20,393 nucleotides of DNA from an uncultured Demequina sp. Lineage in GTDB: Bacteria; Actinomycetota; Actinomycetes; Actinomycetales; Demequinaceae. The DNA lies in the NCBI GenBank assembly GCA_937925595.1, contig CALALQ010000216.1, forward strand, positions 1-20,393, written 5' to 3'. The notes beneath the pieces were generated by a model. The model had not been told where the DNA came from. It ran no database searches and worked only from the letters and a program-made list of their open reading frames with translations. The stretch's first letter is position 1, and each line of letters starts with the position of its first letter. This document shows, piece by piece, positions 18,596-20,393 of the stretch. Both the position numbers and the translations under genes were made by a program.

Positions 18596-20393
18596 TTGGC
18601 TGCCTCCACGCTTTCGAGCGCCTTGGCAACGACGTTCTCGGCGGTGAAGCCGAACTTCTTCATCAGCAGGTTGCCGTCGGCGCTTTCGCCGTAGTGGTCG
18701 ATGCCGATGATGCGACCCGCATCGCCCACAATCTCGCGCCAGCCCGTCGTGGTGCCAGCCTCGATCGAGACGCGCGCACGCACGGACGAGGGAAGGACGG
18801 ATTCGCGGTACTCGGCGCTCTGACGCTCGAAGCGCTCACGCGACGGCATCGAGATGACGCGGGCGCGGATGCCCTTCGCGGCGAGCTCATCGCGTGCCGC
18901 AAGAGCGTGCTGGACCTCAGATCCGGTGCCGATCAGCAGGACGTCGGCGTCCTCGTCGCCGCCTGCGAGCACGTAGGCGCCCTTGGAGACGCCCTCGGCG
19001 CTCGTGCCGGGAAGAACCGGCACGTTCTGACGCGTCAGGATGAGCGCGGACGGGCGGTCAGTGGTCTCGAGGATCGACTTCCATGCGTACGCGGTCTCGT
19101 TGGCGTCCGCGGGACGGACCACGTCGAGTCCGGGAATCACGCGCAGTGCAGCGAGGTGCTCGATGGGCTGGTGCGTGGGGCCATCCTCGCCAACGCCGAT
19201 CGAGTCGTGGGACCACACGAACGTCGTGGGGATGCCCATGATCGCCGCGAGGCGAACGGAGCCGCGCATGTAGTCGGAGAACACCAGGAAGGTGCCGCCG
19301 TACGGGCGGGTGAGGCCGTGAAGGGCGATGCCGTTGAGGATCGCACCCATGCCGTGCTCGCGGATGCCGAAGTGCAGGGTGCGGCCATACCAGCCACCCT
19401 CCCAGGACTTCGTGGAGCGGTGCGGCGGAAGGAACGACAGTTCGCCGGCCATGGTCGTGTTGTTCGAGCCCGCGAGGTCGGCGGAGCCGCCCCACAGTTC
19501 GGGAAGGACGGGAGCCAGGGCGGTGAGCACCTTGCCCGACGCTGCACGAGTGGCGACCGACGTGCCCTCCTCGAAGCTCGGCAGGGCGTCGTCCCAGTTC
19601 TGCGGCAGCTTGCGGCCGCGCAGACGCTCGAGCAGGGCGGCGCGCTCGGGGTTGGCTGCCTTCCACGCCTCGAACGCTTCGTTCCACTCGGCGTGGGCTG
19701 CGGCGCCACGCTCGCGGGCCTTGTGCGTGTGAGCGATGACCTCGTCCTCGACGGCGAAGGACTGCTCGGGGTCGAAGGCGAGCGCCACCTTCGTGGCCGC
19801 CACCTCTTCGGCACCAAGGGCAGAGCCGTGCACGCCGCCGGTGTTCTGCTTCGAGGGCGCGGGCCAGCCGATGATCGTCGACAGCGCGATGATCGACGGC
19901 TTCGTCGTCTCCGCCTTCGCGGCCTGAATGGCGTTGTAGAGGGCTTCGGGGTCCTCCTTGTAGCCCTCGGGCGTCACCCAGTCCACGCGCTGGGTATGCC
20001 AGCCGTAGGCCTCATAGCGCTTGAGCACGTCCTCGTCGAAGGAGATGGGGGTCTCGTGCTCGATCGAGATCTTGTTGTCGTCCCAGATGACGATGAGGTT
20101 GCCCAGCTCCTGGACGCCCGCGATCGCGGAGGCCTCAGCCGAGACTCCCTCCTGCAGGTCGCCATCGGAGACCATCACGTAGACGAAGTGGTCGAACGGA
20201 GAGGTGCCAGTCGCAGCGTCGGGGTCAAGCAGGCCGCGCTCACGGCGAGACGCCATGGCCATGCCAACGGCGGAGGCGATGCCGGAGCCGAGCGGACCCG
20301 TGGTGATCTCGACGCCGGCGGTGTGGCCGTACTCCGGGTGACCGGGGGTCAGCGAGCCCTCGGTGCGAAGCGACTTGATGTCGTCGAGCGTCA
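18592..20393 (-). CDS. tkt: Transketolase (5' end outside window)
   Basis: Thiamine-diphosphate enzyme that moves two-carbon units between sugar phosphates in the non-oxidative pentose phosphate pathway. 599 residues are visible; about 100 N-terminal residues lie beyond the right edge, judging by the usual length near 700. The frame is open to the edge and begins with [20 protein letters not shown], then [16 protein letters not shown]. The cofactor motif is [18 protein letters not shown] with [11 protein letters not shown]. The pyrimidine domain has [20 protein letters not shown], with the catalytic Glu of the REHGM segment, and [11 protein letters not shown]. The C-terminal domain has LIGTGSEV and [20 protein letters not shown]. 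Its stop overlaps the pgi start by 4 bp, and no transaldolase gene lies between them. Confidence 0.97.
   Translation of the reverse strand, partial: TLDDIKSLRTEGSLTPGHPEYGHTAGVEITTGPLGSGIASAVGMAMASRRERGLLDPDAATGTSPFDHFVYVMVSDGDLQEGVSAEASAIAGVQELGNLIVIWDDNKISIEHETPISFDEDVLKRYEAYGWHTQRVDWVTPEGYKEDPEALYNAIQAAKAETTKPSIIALSTIIGWPAPSKQNTGGVHGSALGAEEVAATKVALAFDPEQSFAVEDEVIAHTHKARERGAAAHAEWNEAFEAWKAANPERAALLERLRGRKLPQNWDDALPSFEEGTSVATRAASGKVLTALAPVLPELWGGSADLAGSNNTTMAGELSFLPPHRSTKSWEGGWYGRTLHFGIREHGMGAILNGIALHGLTRPYGGTFLVFSDYMRGSVRLAAIMGIPTTFVWSHDSIGVGEDGPTHQPIEHLAALRVIPGLDVVRPADANETAYAWKSILETTDRPSALILTRQNVPVLPGTSAEGVSKGAYVLAGGDEDADVLLIGTGSEVQHALAARDELAAKGIRARVISMPSRERFERQSAEYRESVLPSSVRARVSIEAGTTTGWREIVGDAGRIIGIDHYGESADGNLLMKKFGFTAENVVAKALESVEAAK

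Overview
This window is a compact, high-GC piece of an actinobacterial chromosome. The genes RbpA, WhiA and OpcA (families largely confined to or typical of Actinobacteria), frequent GTG starts, leaderless-looking promoters and a mycobacterial-type SOS box all point there. The gene order (uvrA-uvrC-rapZ-yvcK-whiA-gap-pgk-tpiA-secG-rbpA, then pgl-opcA-zwf-pgi-tkt) fits the order Micrococcales (for example Cellulomonadaceae, Demequinaceae or Promicromonosporaceae), but the family cannot be fixed from sequence reading alone. I see no phage, insertion sequence, CRISPR array, tRNA or rRNA.

Layout. Positions 1-598 hold the 3' end of uvrB, then a TerC-family membrane protein (631-1638), uvrA (1725-4565) and uvrC (4608-6485): the nucleotide excision repair block with a transporter-like gene inside it. 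terC, uvrA and uvrC each have a TANNNT -10 hexamer exactly 6 nt before a GTG start, the signature of leaderless transcripts. uvrA also carries a perfect TCGAAC-N4-GTTCGA LexA box. uvrC overlaps rapZ by 4 bp, and rapZ-yvcK-whiA (6482-9346) follow as the conserved nucleotide-binding/regulator cluster.

Positions 9514-12571 are lower glycolysis (gap, pgk, tpiA). A 15-bp-stem hairpin lies between gap and pgk. After these come secG (12641), the RNA polymerase-binding protein gene rbpA (12910) and a small CxxC Rdx/SelW-like protein gene (13289-13585).

From 13773 to the right edge everything is on the minus strand and transcribed toward the centre: tkt (5' end outside), pgi, zwf, opcA, pgl. This is the oxidative pentose phosphate operon, with overlaps or gaps of a few bases between most members. 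Transaldolase, usually placed between tkt and pgi, is absent. The two converging operons meet in a 187-nt gap (13586-13772). That gap contains two 33-bp palindromic repeat copies and a half copy fused to the end of the small CxxC gene, which is the least ordinary structure in the window.

There is no gene-free stretch over 300 nt; the longest gaps are 13586-13772 and 9347-9513. The window is mostly core metabolism and repair. I found no convincing undescribed multi-gene system, so the findings are mainly regulatory and structural.
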